Source: an uncultured Methanomassiliicoccales archaeon
Lineage (GTDB): Archaea; Thermoplasmatota; Thermoplasmata; Methanomassiliicoccales; Methanomethylophilaceae
Length of the DNA stretch: 6,206 nucleotides
Direction: 5' to 3'
NCBI GenBank assembly: GCA_959597175.1
Contig: CAUFXM010000021.1
Span: 1 to 6,206 of the forward strand
Within the stretch, counting starts at the first letter, position 1, and each line of letters opens with the position of its first letter. Under the pieces are notes generated by a model. The model saw only the letters and a list, made by a program, of their open reading frames with translations. It made no database searches and was not told the origin of the DNA. Both the position numbers and the translations under genes were made by a program. Shown piece by piece: positions 6,200 through 6,206 of the stretch.

Positions 6200-6206
6200 A
6201 GTAGCA

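Noticed and set aside
6191..6206. TGCTAC written twice across the start codon, looking like a small repeat or operator
   Set aside because: Six bases with a short spacer at the very window edge is too little to call a regulatory site.

Overview
The window holds one thing: the 5' part of a single very long protein gene on the minus strand. It starts with an ATG at 6199 and stays open to the left edge, giving 2066 complete codons with no stop. I read the frame codon by codon and found no TAA, TAG or TGA. The 3' end lies outside the window. There is no RNA gene, insertion sequence, CRISPR array, terminator or second gene. Only 7 bases lie upstream of the ATG, so promoter and ribosome binding site cannot be seen.

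The product is a secreted or surface-displayed repetitive protein, of the kind called adhesin-like. It begins with a Sec-type signal peptide (residues 1 to about 38). The rest is Thr/Val/Gly/Asn/Asp/Ile-rich and made of short beta-strand repeats with V-N-G-T/S turns, as expected for a parallel beta-helix or solenoid. Layout from the N-terminus (right to left in the window): Gly-rich N-G-G-S-I repeats at residues 118-234; a general strand ladder to about 545; a Trp- and Tyr-containing module at 558-686; more ladder; an apparent re-initiation module near 1047-1095; an N-G-T ladder with an 18-bp tandem duplication near 1205-1275; two related 'T-[FY]-T-T-L-A-x-A-I' modules at 1484-1526 and 1573-1612; and a C-terminal part (1824 onward) with the only two cysteines of the mature protein.

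The organism is most likely an archaeon. AGG is the main Arg codon (14 of 23), TTA is absent and CTA occurs once, sampled GC runs from about 47% near the 5' end to about 62-70% in the middle, and signal peptide and protein type resemble the large adhesin-like proteins of host-associated methanogens. Methanomassiliicoccales (Methanomethylophilaceae) is my best guess, from memory of the family and not from a search. A gut bacterium with similar surface proteins is not excluded.

Long open frames on the plus strand, above all 761-4144 (1127 codons), are shadows of this gene. The 761-4144 frame lies in exact codon register opposite the real gene and is open only because the gene avoids TTA, CTA and TCA there. 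I see no evidence for an undescribed multi-gene system; the points of interest are the architecture and composition of this one protein.
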